A stretch of DNA of 64,000 bases, taken from Triticum aestivum. Lineage: Eukaryota; Streptophyta; Magnoliopsida; Poales; Poaceae. Shown piece after piece: positions 22,247 to 35,900 of the stretch (positions are counted from its first letter, which is position 1; every line of letters starts with the position of its first letter). The notes beneath the pieces were generated by a model. The model made no database searches and had not been told where the DNA came from. It worked only from the letters and a program-made list of their open reading frames with translations. Location of the stretch: the NCBI RefSeq assembly GCF_018294505.1, contig NC_057801.1:847641644-847705643 (forward strand), written 5' to 3'. The position numbers were made by a program, and so were the translations under genes.

Positions 22247-24960
22247 CTATTCTAAATTAAGATTGCTCTTGAACTCATCAAATGATCGTGTTGGTAGTGC
22301 CTTGGTGAAACCATCCGCCACTTGATCCTTTGAGGGAATAAACCGTATGTCAAGTTTCTTTGCTGCAACCCTCTCTCGCACAAAGTGAAAATCAATTTCT
22401 ATGTGCTTTGTCCTTGCATGAAACACCGGATTTGCAGACAAATATGTTGCACCCAAATTATCACACCATAAGCATGAGATACGATTATTTTTGACTCCCA
22501 ACTCTTCAAGAAGTGATTCAACCCAAATAACTTCAGCAGTTGCATTAGCCAAGGATTTATATTCAGCCTCTGTGCTTGAACGTGATACGGTGGCTTGTTT
22601 TCTGGCACTCCAAGAAATAAGATTGGATCCAAAGAATATTGCAAAACCTCTAGTTGATCTTCTATCATCACTACATCCTGCCCAGTCAGCATCAGAAAAG
22701 GCGCTCACAAGAGTGGAATTAGAACTTTTGAAATGAAGTCCTATTCCCATAGTATGCTTTACATATCTTACAATCCTCTTGACAGCTGTCCAATGTGCAG
22801 AAGTAGGTGCATGTAGGTATTGACAAACCTTGTTGATAGCAAATGAGATATCCGGACGTGTGAGAGTTAAATATTGCAATGCTCCCACGGTACTCCTATA
22901 CCTTGTACTTTCTTCCTCTTGAAGTGGCTCTCCTTCATATGCTGAAAGTTTTTCTGAGGAAGACAAGGGTGTAGGTATTGGCTTACAATTGTTCATTCCC
23001 ATGTGAGACAGAAGTTCAGTGATGTATTTCTCCTGCTTTAACATAATGCCATCTTGAGTTTTCTTGACTTCAATACCTAGGAAGAAGTGCAAATCACCTA
23101 GGTCCTTTAAGGCAAACTCTGAACTCAAGTCATGCAGAAGGGCATTAGTGGCATTTTGTGAAGAACTTGCAACTATGATATCATCAACATATATAAGCAA
23201 TAAAATAACCACTCCTGCCTTGTTATAAATAAACAAGGATGTATCAACCTTTGAAGCAATGAAGCCAAGAGATTTCAATTGTAAGCTCAGTCTGGAATAC
23301 CATGCTCTAGGTGCTTGTTTCAAGCCATAGAGTGCTTTATCAAGCTTGCAAACAAAGTGTGGAATTTTTTTACTTTCATACCCAGGTGGCTGTCTCATGA
23401 ACACTTCCTCTTCCAGAACACCATGCAAAAACGTGTTTTGTACATCTAGCTGTCTTAGGCTCCATCCTCTTGAAACGGCAATGTCTAGCACAAGTCTGAT
23501 AGTTGCAGCTTTCACAACAGGACTAAAAGTGTCCTCATAATCAATGCCATAACGTTGCTTGAAGCCTTTTGCAACCAAACGTGCCTTATACCTGTCAATG
23601 GAGCCATCTGCATTCTTTTTGATTCTGTATACCCATTTGCAATCAATTATGTTTTTACCTTTCTGGTTTGATACAAGATGCCAGGTTTTGTTTCTCATCA
23701 GTGCAGAATATTCCTCATCCATTGCCTTCTTCCATTTGGGATCATCAAGTGCACTACTCACAGTTGTTGGCTCTCCTGAAATACACAACATGCCATATGG
23801 TATAGTTCCATCCGTTCTTATCTTTGGATTTCGTATACCTTTTTGTAGTCTAGTCTTGACTCTTGGAGAAGCCACAGATTGGGTCGCAGGTGCTCTTGCC
23901 ACAGCCGATCCGGGAGAATCAGGCGCTGACGCAGAAGAATCTGGCGCAGTCTGCACAGAGGATCCTGTGGCCACCGGTGTGGCCGCCGCTCCTGCAGGCG
24001 CACGGGAAGTAACCGCGCGGCGCGGCACAGCGGATCCGCAGCCCGACCGCGGCTGCATGCGCACGCGGGGCGAGGAAGATGCGGTCCCGCTGCTGTCCAC
24101 ACTTGTCGTCAATGCGGCGCCACGGGATTGGCCGCTGCTAGTGGGGGCGTGATCCAAGGAGGACTCGGTCGCGCGATCCAAGGACTGCAAGCATGCAGGC
24201 ATACCAGGCGCCGCCGGATCGTCTTCGCTGTCCGTGCCCGGCTCGTCTCCTTCTTCAGCATGAAATATAAGATCATTTTGAGCTGGATTTTCGAGATTTT
24301 GATCATTTTGAGCTCCGTTTTCTCCAGGGACCTGCACAGACATAAGAGTGGGAGCAATACCAGTAGAAATATCATCACATTGGTTAGTACAATCATCGCC
24401 CCCATGATCAAAAGTCCGAAGATGTGTGGGAAGAAGAAGAATTTCTTTGCGAAGGAGGGCACCGGCATTGGGATGAAGTGATGCAAAAGGGAACACAGAC
24501 TCATCAAAAACAACATCTCTAGATATGTAGACCCTACCAGTAGGAACATCAAGACATTTAACCCCTTTATGCATAGGGCTATAGCCTAAGAAAACACATC
24601 TTTTAGAGCGGAAAGCGAGTTTGCGTGTGTTGTAGGGTCTGAGATTGGGCCAACATGCGCACCCAAAAACACGAAGGGATGTGTAGTTTGGTGTAACACC
24701 GAGGAAGCAAATTGATGAGATATGTGGCAGTTAAAAAGGCTTCATCCCAGAACTTAAGTGGCATGGATGCATTTGCTAGCAGTGCTAGTCCCAGATCAAC
24801 AATGTGACGATGTTTTCTCTCAGCTGAGCCATTCTGTTGGTGAGCATGAGGACAAGAGACATGGTGTGAGATGCCAAGCTTTTGGAAAAAAGAGTTCAAC
24901 TTCTCATACTCACCACCCCAGTCGGTTTGCATAGCAATGATTTTGGAGTTCAGTTTGCGT
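22247..24960 (-). pseudogene. Copia pol: integrase end, reverse transcriptase, RNase H (frameshifted)
   Basis: Read from the right, 24932-24700 carries the integrase DDE part (QTDWGGEYEKLNSFF, then QQNGSAERKHRHIVD with the catalytic Glu). Near 24670-24712 codons are missing relative to the family and the frame changes. From there to 22247 one frame covers the integrase tail ([25 protein letters not shown]), a serine/alanine-rich linker, reverse transcriptase ([31 protein letters not shown], the IYVDD active site near 23190) and RNase H ([21 protein letters not shown], ending [13 protein letters not shown]). The catalytic residues of these parts are visible. Two frame breaks against gag stop a full polyprotein. 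Confidence 0.85.
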
Positions 24961-26703
24961 TCAACAAGGTTTTGAAAATTGATAAAAACTTGGAATACAT
25001 CGGATCTTTTTTTTTAACAAATAAATCCAAGTAAATTTACTATAATCATCAATGAAGCTTACATAGTAGGAGAATCTCCCAACCGAAGTAGGGGCTGGTC
25101 CCCATACATCTGAGAAGATGAGTTGTAATGGAGAAGTAGACACACTAATAGAAATAGGGTAAGGCAGTTGATAACTTTTAGCTTGTTGACACGGATCACA
25201 AACTGACTCAACACTAAGACTAGGCTCATAAGAGAGTTTATTTTTGCTAAGAATATATTTAACTATGACTGAAGATGGATAACCCAAACGACTGTGCCAC
25301 CTTGATGACGAAGGCTTGGTGACAATATTTGCTTGTTTATCTGACCATGAAGATGATGATGATATGAGTGGGTAGAGACCTCCCACGCACCGTCCTCTAA
25401 GAATTATTCTCCTTGTTGCCAAGTCCTTGACCAAGAAAAAATAAGGATAGAATTCGATGAGAACATTGTTATCAAGAGTGAAACGATGGCCGGAAACAAG
25501 ATTTTTGGAAGTTTCTGGAACATGCAAGACATCTTTTAAGTGCAAATTTTTCATGGGGTTTTTAATGATTGAACTACCAATATGCGTAATATTCATACCA
25601 GAACCGCTTGCCGTGCGAATTTGATCACCTCCATTGTACTTCTCCCGCATCGTCAACTTGTCGAGTTCACCCGTGATGTGATTGGTTGCTGCACTGTCAG
25701 CATACCAATTTGAGTCCACACCATAGGAGACTGCATGCGCCTCCTTTTCTTCTTGATCACTCTCTTCATAGCGAAACCAGCATACACGTGCACCTCCAGG
25801 ATGATGCTTGAGGCAACTCTGACACTCTGGGAAGTCATGCTGCTCACGCACCTGCTGTTGTTGCTGCTGCCGAGGACGTCCTCTGAAGCCGCTGCTGCCA
25901 TTAGAGGGAAAGGGCTGGCGGTCACCGCGGTCACCACGGTCACCACTACGGCCGCGCCCCCTTCCTCCTCGCCCGCGACAGGATCTGCCGCGGGATGAGC
26001 CACGGCCTCTGTAGACTGCATTGGCGGATGTATGGAACCCGCCTGAAGAGGAGTCGCCCAACATCTCCATCCTTTGATCAAAGGCAGAGATCTGGGCAAA
26101 GAGATCATCGGCGGTGATGCTGTTTTTGACAGCGCCGATTGCCGCCACCACGGAGTCGTAGTAGCGGTCCAGACCTGCAAGTATGTAGTCCACCATCTCC
26201 GGATCAGAGACGGGACGGCCAGCAGCAGCTAGTTCATCCCTGAGACTCTTCATCTTTGCCATGTATGCTGAACTCGACATGGTGCCTTTCTTGGTGTTGG
26301 TGATCGCAATCCTCAGATTGGTAATCCGAGACTGCGATTGTGAGGCGAAGAGGTTGTTGATTGTTGTCCAGAGCTTGAAGGTGGAGTCCCTCCCGACGAC
26401 CTGTGCAAGGATCTCAGGAGACATGGAGTTGAGTAGATAAGACAGAACCTGTTGATCTTTGGCGATCCAAGGTCCATACAGAGGGTTTGGCTCTTGGGCC
26501 GTGGTTTTGTCCGCCTTTGTGACCTCCACCATCTTGGGCGGAGCGGCGTCGGAATTGTCGAGCAGCCCGGTGACCTGCGCACCTCGCAGGGCTGGGAGAA
26601 CCTGCGTCTTCCAGAGGATGAAGTTCCCTCTCGCAAGTTTTTCTGACGGAGGTGAACCGAGGTTCAGGGCGACGCCTGCTGAGGAAGCCATGACAGCGAT
26701 CAC
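24961..26703 (-). pseudogene. Copia gag, protease and integrase start (frameshifted end)
   Basis: Gag begins near 26691 (MASSAGVALNLGS; a second ATG in a better context than the one at 26703) and shows the UBN2-type region (LSYLLNSMSPEILAQV, YILAGLDRYYDSVVAAI) and an RG-rich tail instead of a clear CCHC knuckle. Protease follows with WYADSAATNHIT (D-S-A in place of the usual D-S-G). The integrase HHCC part (WHSRLGYPS..CDPCQQAK) and first catalytic Asp (FSDVWGP, FIDDYSKFTWIYLL) follow. At an A-run near 25010-25018 the frame slips and ends in SFYQFSKPC. The remainder of pol continues in another frame at 24960. Confidence 0.85.
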
Positions 26704-26753
26704 GGATATGATCTAGGGTTTTGTTTTCTGGGTTGTGGCTAGATGTGTGGAAG

Positions 26754-26769
26754 AGGGGCTCTGATACCA
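26754..26769 (-). promoter_or_regulatory. Primer-binding site of the Copia element
   Basis: On the minus strand TGGTATCAGAGCCCCT directly follows the 5' LTR and matches the 3' end of initiator tRNA-Met. Confidence 0.9.
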
Positions 26770-26935
26770 TGTAAGATTATGAAGCGTTCCTACTCCCTCG
26801 AAGGGAGCCGCGTGCGTATATATTGATAGGGCTGAAGGACTTGCCTTGGCGCACAAGGATGAGTGCAAGAGTTTGAATACAATAGGAGATAGAGGAAGAG
26901 GTTGAGATTACAACGGTAGATGATTTCTTCTAACA
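26770..26935 (-). repeat. 5' LTR of the Copia element
   Basis: 166 bp, TGTTAG..TTACA on the minus strand. Differences from the 3' LTR seen by eye: C/T, A/G, T/C, C/G and G/C. Confidence 0.9.
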
Positions 26936-26940
26936 CCCAG

Positions 26941-28386
26941 TACACTCAAACATAAGGCTTCGGGCATATCGTTCTTGCCTACTCCACTCCACTGACCTTC
27001 TAAGCTCCCGTGCGCGTCTCATGACCCCTTCGCTGGTGCCGATGGCCATCGATCCTCCGGTGTACAGGCCAACTCCATGCCATCGCGGTGACACTTCTCA
27101 AAACCGTCGGATCATAGAAATTAGAAATAATAGCATGGGACAACAACCATGCGTAGTTGCATAGAATACTGAGAGCCCTTTCCCCCGTCTGCATATGCCT
27201 TGGAGGTCTCCGTGTATCAAGATCTCATTCGCCAGGGATAATCTTGTCCGTCCAGCCGGTAGAAACCCGCTGGTTCCGCTCGCCAGTACATCTTAGGCGC
27301 CAGTAGATTCTGATGGATGTGTTAGCCGTCACATCTACTTCGGCAACACTTCTCTTAGTTACAAGAAAAACAGCTATCGTCCCACATACGGAAACAGCAC
27401 CCGAACGTGTAGGGGACATTGTAAGAATATCAAACCTCACGACCACTTCACAGATGTGAAAAACTGGAGACAATTTGTTTGGGGTTCAAGTTTCTTTGTG
27501 GCCCGTGGTGCTCTATGTTTCCACAGCAGTAAGCGTTAAAACTAGTTTGTCCATAGAGCTCCAAATCCAATTTACTACCTGCCTTGGTCAGCATATGTAG
27601 CATCGACCACCGGTGCACCTGGTGCGTCTGCGACATAAGCTTTGACGGTTACACCGGTCCCTTCCGTCGCTCTGTCAAAATCGACAATGCCCACTCCACC
27701 TCCAATGGTAGCCTAAGAGTTTCCACGGGACCATGTAGGTTCAATGGTTCGAGCTGACTCTGGCGCATTTCATAGCATCGTGTATCTCGGAACAATTTCA
27801 AGGCTTGCTTCTTCATTATACTTCATGTGCATTCCTAAACCCCGCTCTCTTTTGATTATATGATATCTCTAACTGCGCCTGCATTCTATGTACACATGGC
27901 CCAACTGTAACATTCCAAATTTTCAGGTTTGTAATCTTAATAGAATCATTCTTTTTTGCATCATGATTTATATGCATATTTGTAATATTATAAATTTATA
28001 CATTGAGAGAGAATAAAAGGAATTTCCTGAATGTTTATTTGACTCTTATTTTGTTTTTATAAATATTAAAATCATTCTCAACTCAAGTAAAAATATTGAG
28101 AGCAGAAAACACGACTTCTTCCCTGTTAGTTACAAAATGACACTACAAAATTACTTTACAACTTCCTTGTTCATTCAACACTGTATCAGAGCTGATGTTG
28201 ACTGTAGTTCCTGAGTCGTGACCCTAGCAAACGGATTAGAAAAGCTACATGAGTGAAAAACTTACTTTACAACTTCTTGTCTACTTTTACTTCTTGCTCT
28301 CATACTTATACTTTCTCTTTTGAAAATGTAGATGACCCTATGTGCGACTCTAGATGGTCTCAAATTTGGTAGTTTAGCTCCTTCCT
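26941..28386. other. No gene recognised; right part may be Gypsy relic
   Basis: 26941-27800 shows no structure I can name. 27900-28386 is AT-rich and contains GTATCAGAGCTGATGTTGAC, which resembles an LTR-element primer region. It may belong to the same Gypsy relic seen at 51063-55045 on the far side of the CACTA element. I cannot prove the join. Confidence 0.3.
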
Positions 28387-28389
28387 GCA

Positions 28390-28650
28390 CACTACTAGGG
28401 AAAAGGCTAGCAGCAGCGCGGGTTTTAGGTGTATCAGTAGCGCGGGGAGTGGCGCTACTAATAAGGCGCTACAGCTAACACCTAGCAGTAGCGCATGCTC
28501 ACCAGCGCTGCTGCTACACAGTGTAGCAGCAGCGCGCTTAGTGGAAGCTCGGTACTGCTAGTAGCTCCAGCGCGCTTTGCCTGGACGCGCTACTGCTATC
28601 GCGGCGCTGCTGCTAACTTTTATACACTCGCTACTGCTAATTTTAGTTGT
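28390..28650. repeat. CACTA TIR and subterminal repeat array, left
   Basis: The TIR is followed by about 10 direct and inverted copies of AGCAGTAGCGCG/GCGCTACTGCT within 260 bp. In En/Spm such motifs are the binding sites of the TNPA-type protein. Confidence 0.85.
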
Positions 28651-29444
28651 TTTTTATTTTTTTCGGCATATTTGTTTTGTATTTGAACAGGCTTTATAGA
28701 AGAATCTTTAGCACATAGAAATTTCATCATGATGCACATACAAATGCATGCGAGACCATAAATGTAATCATAGCATATACATACAAATAGTCTCATCATA
28801 ATCATCATCCAACACAAAGTGGTATCTTGTCATCATCTCGAAAATAGCAATACGTGCAAGTCTCGAATACTTGCAACTACAACAACGTCATCCATCTAAA
28901 CAAAGGTATACGCAAGAAGAGCTATCACTATGAGTGAGAGCGGAACTATGCAGTATATGAGGTGGCGGTTATGAGTCCTCTCTCGCGCTAGCGTGAACCT
29001 CAAGTAACTAGCTTCTCCTTCTTGTCTGCTTTTGAAGCCTTTATGGCTGGCGCCCGTGAACCCATTCACTTGCGCCTGACACTCATGCCACTCGTTGTAC
29101 ACCCCGGAACCTTCCCTTTGTACACGACATAGCAATTCCATCTCGCCATCAAGAAACTAGGTACCTGTTAGAGATGCATGTTCATGAAGAGGATGTACAA
29201 TCATATATATGCAACAAAATATACTGGAGCAACACCGAAAAAGAAAGGGTTAGCAACTAGATGCAACATACAGTACGCAAATTAATTAACTAGAGGTACG
29301 CAGGTCATCATACGCAAACTAACAAAGTAGCGTTACGCAAGTTCGGCAGGGACCGTGGACATCACAAAGTTTCATCGCTACAAAAAGTATACAAGTTCAA
29401 CCGACACATATCATCATCATCGGCATCATAAATCACTAGAAGTT
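28651..29444. other. Non-coding 3' part of the CACTA element
   Basis: AT-rich sequence between the subterminal repeats and the end of the second ORF. Only short frames are present; this is probably 3' untranslated sequence. Confidence 0.5.
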
Positions 29445-29938
29445 CTATCCTTCCATATCATCGAGGATGGACCCTAGCTTCTTGAACGGCGTGAGGTCTA
29501 GACGTTGCATGCCTATGCGAGTTCGGACGTCAGCTCGCGATATAGGGCCGTGGTGGAACATCCCCTTCTCATCGACGACTTCTTTCATGATGATCGTCGC
29601 AATGTCGCTTTGGATGCGAAAGAAGTCATCTCTAAGTTTATAATCCGCTTCTCCATGAGATTCTAGCCACTTGTGGATATGATCATCATTTCTGCTTCTC
29701 ATGCGAAGCTTTTGGTGATCCGTGTTGAACTGAATCATGAGATGGACGATGTAGAATCCATCCTTCTTGCTTCGTTCTGGGACAGGGATGCAGGAGAAGT
29801 TAGTTTTATGCGCGAAACCCATCTTATTGTTCCTTTGTTTCCTGATCTGCACGTGGCCACCTCTAAAGTTGAAGCCTTGGAGAGCATCATCTAGAATATT
29901 CATTATGTGGGTGTAGTCTTTTTTCTCGTAGTCTCTGG
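29445..29938 (-). pseudogene. CACTA second ORF, C-terminal exon part (after Angela insertion)
   Basis: The minus-strand frame DYEKKDYTHIMNILDDALQG.. to ..GSILDDMEG and a TAG. This is the end of the second CACTA protein, a family whose C-terminal region resembles Ulp1/C48 cysteine peptidases. It continues directly from 38713-38782: with one TCTGG copy counted, the codons around the Angela insertion are in one frame (..YFDPSR, then DYEKK..). The expected catalytic Cys region reads ERSKKDGFYIVHL, without a clear Cys, so protease activity is doubtful. Confidence 0.7.
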
Positions 29939-31678
29939 TGTTGGAAATATGCCCTAGAGGCAATAATAAAAGTATTATTATATTTTAATGTTCATGATAA
30001 ATGTCTTTTATTCATGCTATAACTGTATTATCCGGAAATCGTAATACACGTGTGAATACTTAGACCACAATATGTCCCTGGTGAGCCTCTAGTTGACCAG
30101 CTCGTTGTGATCAACAGATAGTCATGGTTTCCTGACTATGGACATTGGATGTCGTTGATAACAGGATCACATCATTAGGAGAATGATGTGATGGACAAGA
30201 CCCAATCCTAAGCATAGCATAAAAGATCGTGTAGTTCGTTTTGCTAGAGCTTTGCCAGTGTCAAGTATCTCTTCCTTCGACCATGAGATCGTGTAACTCC
30301 CGGATACCGTAAGAGTGCCTTGGGTGTATCAAACGTCACAACGTAACTGGGTGACTATAAAGGTGCATTACAGGTATCTCCGAAAGTATCTGTTGGGTTG
30401 ACACGGATCGAGACTGGGATTTGTCACTCCGTATGACGGAGAGGTATCTCTGGGCCCACTCGGTAATGCATCATCATTATGAGCTCAATGTGACCAAGGT
30501 GTTGGACACGGGATCATGCATTACGGTACGAGTAAAGTGACTTGCCGGTAACGAGACTGAACAAGGTATTGGGATATCGACGATCGAGTCTCGGGCAAGT
30601 AACGTACCGATTGACAAAGGGAATTGCATACAGGGTTTGATCGAATCCTCGACATCGTGGTTCATCCGATGACAACATCAAGGAGCATGTGGGAGCCATC
30701 ATGGGTATCCAGATCCCGCTGTTGGTTATTGACTGAGAGCGTCTCGGTCATGTCTGCATGTCTCCCGAACCCGTAGGGTCTACACACTTAAGGTTCGGTG
30801 ACGCTAGGGTTATTAGGAAGACTAGTATGTGACTACCGAATGTTGTTCGGAGTCCCGGATGGGATCCTGGACATCACGAGGAGATCCGGAAGGGTCCGGA
30901 GGTAAAGATTTATATATGGGAAGTTGTCAAACAGACACCGGGAAGTTTCGGGGTCATACCGGTATTGTACCGGGGCCACCGGAAGGGTTCCGGGGGTCCA
31001 CCGGGAGGGGCCACCCCTCCCGGGGGGCCACATGGGCTGCGTGGGGCAGGGAGCCAGCCCCTGGTGGGCTGGGCGCACCCCCCTCCCTTGGGCCCATGCG
31101 CCTAGGGTTGAGGGGGAACCCTAGAGGGGGCGCCCCCCCTTGGCTTGGGGGGCAAGCCACCCTCTCCCCTCTCCCCTAGGCCGCCGCACCCCCCCCTAGA
31201 TGGGTTCTAGGGGGCCGGCCCCCTTCTCCCTTCCCCCTATAAATAGAGGGGTGAGGGGAGGGCAGCCGAACCACCCTCCAAGGCACAGCCCTCCCCTCCC
31301 CAACACCTCTCCTCCTCCGTTGTGTGCTTGGCGAAGCCCTGTCGGAGTACTGCCTCTCCACCATCACCACGCCGTCGTGCTGCCGGTGGAGCTGTCTTCC
31401 TCAACCTCTCCTTCCCCTTGCTGGATCAAGAAGGAGGAGACGTCTCCCGTCCCGTACGTGTGTTGAACGCGGATGTGCTGTCCGTTCAACACTTGGTCAT
31501 CGGTGATTCGAATCACGTCGAGTACGACTACATCATCACCTTGCAAGCTTCCGCACGCGATCTACAAGTGGTATGTAGATGCAAACTCTCTCCCTTGACT
31601 CGCTGCTTAGATGAACTCATAGATGGATCTTGGTGAAACCGTAGGAAAAATTTTAATTTTCTGCAACGTTCCCCAACA
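29939..31678 (+). repeat. 5' LTR, Angela-type
   Basis: 1740 bp, TG..CA. It contains the CTATAAATAGAGG promoter TATA at about 31238 and a GC-rich leader. Open frames inside it on both strands are not genes. Confidence 0.95.
31238..31248 (+). promoter_or_regulatory. TATA box of the Angela-type 5' LTR
   Basis: CTATAAATAGA, conserved in the 3' LTR at about 38271. It drives the genomic RNA of the element. Confidence 0.7.
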
Positions 31679-31679
31679 G

Positions 31680-31697
31680 TGGCATCATGAGCTAGGT
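31680..31697 (+). promoter_or_regulatory. Primer-binding site, degenerate
   Basis: TGGCATCATGAGCTAGG directly follows the 5' LTR. The usual initiator tRNA-Met site starts TGGTATCAGAGC, so this copy has at least one substitution and one indel-like change. Confidence 0.7.
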
Positions 31698-32946
31698 CTA
31701 TGCATAGTTCTCTTTGCACGAGTAGAACACAATTTTGTTGTGGGCGTCGATTTTGTCATCTTACTTGCCTCTACTAGTCTTTTCTTGCTCAACGGTATTG
31801 TGGGATGAAGCGGCCCGGACCAACCTTACACGTATGCTTACGTGAGACCGGTTCCACCGACTGACATGCACTAGTTGCATAAGGTGGCTGGCGGGTGTCT
31901 GTCTCTCCCACTTTAGTTGGAGCGGAATCGATGAACAGGGCCCTTATGAAGGGTAAATAGAAGTTGACACAATCACGTTGTGGTGATTCGTAGGTAAGAA
32001 AACGTTCTTGCTAGAACCCAATTGCAGCCACGTAAAAGATGCAACAACAAATTAGAGGACGTCTAACTTGTTTTTGCAGCGATTGATCATGTGATGTGAT
32101 ATGGCCAGAAGTTGTGATGAATGATGAATTGTGATGTATGAGATCATGTTCTTTGTAATAGGATTCACGACTTGCATGTCGATGAGTATGACAACCGGCA
32201 GGAGCCATAGGAGTTGTCTTTATTTTTTTATATGACCTGCGTGTCATTGAATAACGCCATGTAAACTACTTTACTTTATTGCTAAACGTTAGTCATAGAA
32301 GTAGAAGTAGTCGTTGGCGTGACAACTTCATGAAGACACGATGATGGAGATCATGATGATGGAGATCATGGTGTCAAGCCGGTGACAAGATGATCATGGA
32401 GCCCCGAAGATGAAGATCAATGGAGCTATATGATATTGGCCATATCATGTCACAACTATATAATTGCATGTGATGTTTATTATGTATTATGCATCTTGTT
32501 TACTTAGGACGACGGTAGTAAATAAGATGATCCCTTATAAAATTTCAAGAAGTGTTCTCCCCTAACTGTGCACCGTTGCTACAGTTCGTCGCTTCTAAGC
32601 ACCACGTGATGATCGGGTGTGATGGATTCTTACGTTCACATACAACGGGTGTAAGACAGTTTTACACAGCGAAAACACTTAGGGTTAACTTGACGAGCTT
32701 AGCATGTGCAGACATGGCCTCGGAACACGGAGACCGAAAGGTCGAACACGAATCGTATGGAAGATACGATCAACATGAGAATATTCACCGACGATAACTA
32801 GTCCGTCTCACGTGATGATCGGACACGGGCTAGTCGACTCGGATCGTGTAACACTTAGATGACTAGAGGGATGTCTAATCTAAGTGGGAGTTCATAATTT
32901 GATTAGAACTTTATTATCATGAACTTAGTCTAAAACCTTTGCAAAT

Positions 32947-35900
32947 ATGTCTTGTAGATCAATGGCCAACGCTAATGTCAACATGAACTTCAACGCGTTC
33001 CTAGAGAAAACCAAGCTGAAAGATGATGGCAGCAACTATACGGACTGGGTCCGGAACCTGAGGATCATCCTCATAGCTGCCAGGAAACAATATGTCCTAG
33101 AAGGACCGCTAGGTGACGCTCCCGTCCCAGAGAACCAAGACATTATGAATGCTTGGCAAACTCGCGCTGATGATTACTCCCTCGTTTAGTGCGGCATGCT
33201 TTACAGCTTAGAACCGGGGCTCCAAAAGCGTTTTGAGCACCACGGAGCATATGAGATGTTCGAAGAGCTGAAACTAGTTTTTCAAGCTCATGCCCGGGTC
33301 GAGAGATATGATGTCTCCGACAAGTTCTACAGTTGTAAGATGGAGGAAAACAGTTCTGTCAGTGAGCACATCCTGAAGATGTCTGGGTTGCACAACCGTA
33401 TGACCCAGCTGAACATTAACCTCCCAGATGAGGCGGTCATTGACAGAATCCTCCAGTCGCTCCCACCAAGCTACAAGAGCTTTGTGATGAACTACAACAT
33501 GCAGGGGATGGAAAAGACCATTCCTGAAGTGTTCTCGATGCTGAAGTCAGCAGAGGCTGAAATCAAGAAAGAACATCAAGTGTTGATGGTCAATAAGACC
33601 ACTAAGTTCAAGAAGGGCAATGATAAGAAGAACTTCAAGAAGGACGGCAAGGAGGTTGCCGCGCCTGGTAAGCCAGTTACCGGGAAGAAGTCAAAGAATG
33701 GACCTAAGCCTGAGACTGAGTACTTTTATTGCAAGGGGAAGGGTCACTGGAAGCGGAACTGCCCCAAATACTTAGCGGATAAGAAGGCCGGAAAGACCAA
33801 AGGTATATTTGATATACATGTGATTGATGTGTGCCTTACCAGTACTCGTAGTAACTCCTGGGTATTTGATACCGGTGCCGTTGCTCATATTTGTAACTCA
33901 CAGCAGGAGCTACGGAATAAACGGAGACTGGCGAAGGACGAGGTGACGATGCGCGTCGGGAATGGTTCCAGAGTCGATGTGATCGCCGTCGGCACGCTGC
34001 CTCTACATTTACCTGCGGGATTAGTTTTGAACCTTAATAATTGTTATTTAGTGCCAAGTTTGAGCATGAACATTGTATCTGGATCTCGTTTAATACGAGA
34101 TGGCTACTCATTTAAGTCTGAGAATAATGGTTGTTCAATTTATATGAGAGATATGTTTTATGGTCATGCTCCGATGGTCAATGGTTTATTCTTAATGAAT
34201 CTCGAGCGTAATATTACACATGTTCATAGTGTGGATGCCAAAAGATTTAAAGTTGATAACGATAGTCCCACATACTTGTGGCACTGCCGCCTTGGTCACA
34301 TTGGTGTCAAGCGCATGAAGAAGCTCCATGCCGATGGACTTTTAGAGTCTCTTGATTATGAATCGTTTGACACGTGCGAACCATGCCTTTTGGGCAAAAT
34401 GACCAACACTCCGTTCTCCGGAACAATGGAGCGAGCAACCAACTTGTTGGAAATCATACATACCGATGTGTGCGGTCCAATGAGCGTTGAGGCTCGCGGA
34501 GGATATCGTTATGTTCTCACTCTCACTGATGACTTGAGTAGATATGGGTATGTCTACTTAATGAAACACAAGTCTGAGACCTTTGAAAAGTTCAAGGAAT
34601 TTCAGAATGAGGTAGAGAATCAACGTGACCGAAAGATAAAATTCTTACGATCAGATCGTGGAGGAGAATACTTAAGTCACGAATTTGGTACACACTTAAG
34701 GAAATGTGGAATCGTTTCACAACTCACGCCGCCTGGAACACCTCAGCGAAACGGTGTGTCCGAACGTCGTAATCGCACCCTATTGGATATGGTGCGGTCT
34801 ATGATGTCTCTTACCGATTTACCGCTGTCATTTTGGGGATACGCTCTAGAGACAGCTACATTCACTTTAAATAGGGCACCGTCTAAATCCGTTGAGACGA
34901 CACCGTATGAATTATGGTTTGGAAAGAAACCTAAGCTGTCGTTTCTAAAAGTTTGGGGATGCGATGCTTATGTCAAGAAACTTCAACCTGAAAAGCTCGA
35001 ACCCAAGTCGGAAAAATGCGTATTCATAGGATACCCTAAGGAAACTGTAGGGTATACCTTCTACTTAAGATCTGAAGGCAAGATCTTTGTTGCCAAGAAC
35101 GGATGCTTTCTGGAAAAAGAGTTTTTCTCGAAAGAAGTAAGTGGGAGGAAAGTAGAACTCGATGAAGTACTACCTCTTGAGCGGGAAAGTGGCGCAGCGC
35201 AGGAAACCGTTCCTGTGATGCCCACACCAACTGAAGAGGAAAACAATGATGATGATCAAGGTACTTCAGATCAAGTTACTGCTGAACTTCGTAGGTCCAC
35301 AAGGACACGTTCCGCACCAGAGTGGTACGGCAACCCTGTCCTGGAAATCATGTTGTTAGACAACAATGAACCTTCGAACTATGAAGAAGCGATGGCGGGC
35401 CCGGATTCCAACAAATGGCTTGAAGCCATGAAATCCGAGATAGAATCCATGTATGAAAACAAAGTATGGACTTTGACAGACTTTCCCGATGATCGGCGAG
35501 CGATAGAAAACAAATGGATCTTTAAGAAGAAGACGGACGCGGATGGTAATGTTACAATCTATAAGGCTCGGCTTGTCGCTAAGGGTTATCGACAAGTTCA
35601 AGGGATTGACTACGACGAGACTTTCTCTCCCGTAGCGAAGCTGAAGTCTGTCCGAATCATGTTAGCAATTGCCGCATACTATGATTATGAGATATGGCAA
35701 ATGGACGTCAAAACGGCATTCCTTAACGGGCATCTTAAGGAAGAACTATATATGATGCAGCCGGAAGGTTTTGTCGATCCTCGGAACGCTAACAAAGTAT
35801 GCAAGCTCCAGCGATCCATTTATGGACTGGTGCAAGCATCTCGGAGTTGGAACATTCGCTTTGATGAGATGATCAAAGCGTTTGGGTTTATGCAGACTTA

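Larger units (their letters stand above)
22066..26935 (-). mobile_element. Ty1-Copia LTR retrotransposon with short LTRs
   Basis: A 4.87-kb minus-strand element with about 165-bp LTRs, CCCAG target duplications (22061-22065 and 26936-26940), a primer site and a polypurine tract. Domain order gag, protease, integrase, reverse transcriptase, RNase H defines Copia. The compact size and tiny LTRs fit the Ale/Retrofit-Hopscotch type lineage. The LTRs differ at about 5 of 164 positions. Pol is frameshifted, so this copy is dead on its own. Confidence 0.9.

Noticed and set aside
28390..28650. CRISPR-like spaced repeats
   Set aside because: The spaced motifs are the subterminal repeats of a plant CACTA transposon, in both orientations and with irregular spacing.
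30829..31636. Frames of 60-116 codons inside the Angela-type LTR, repeated at 37865-38670
   Set aside because: They fall in the GC-rich LTR leader, occur in both LTRs and have no protein motif.
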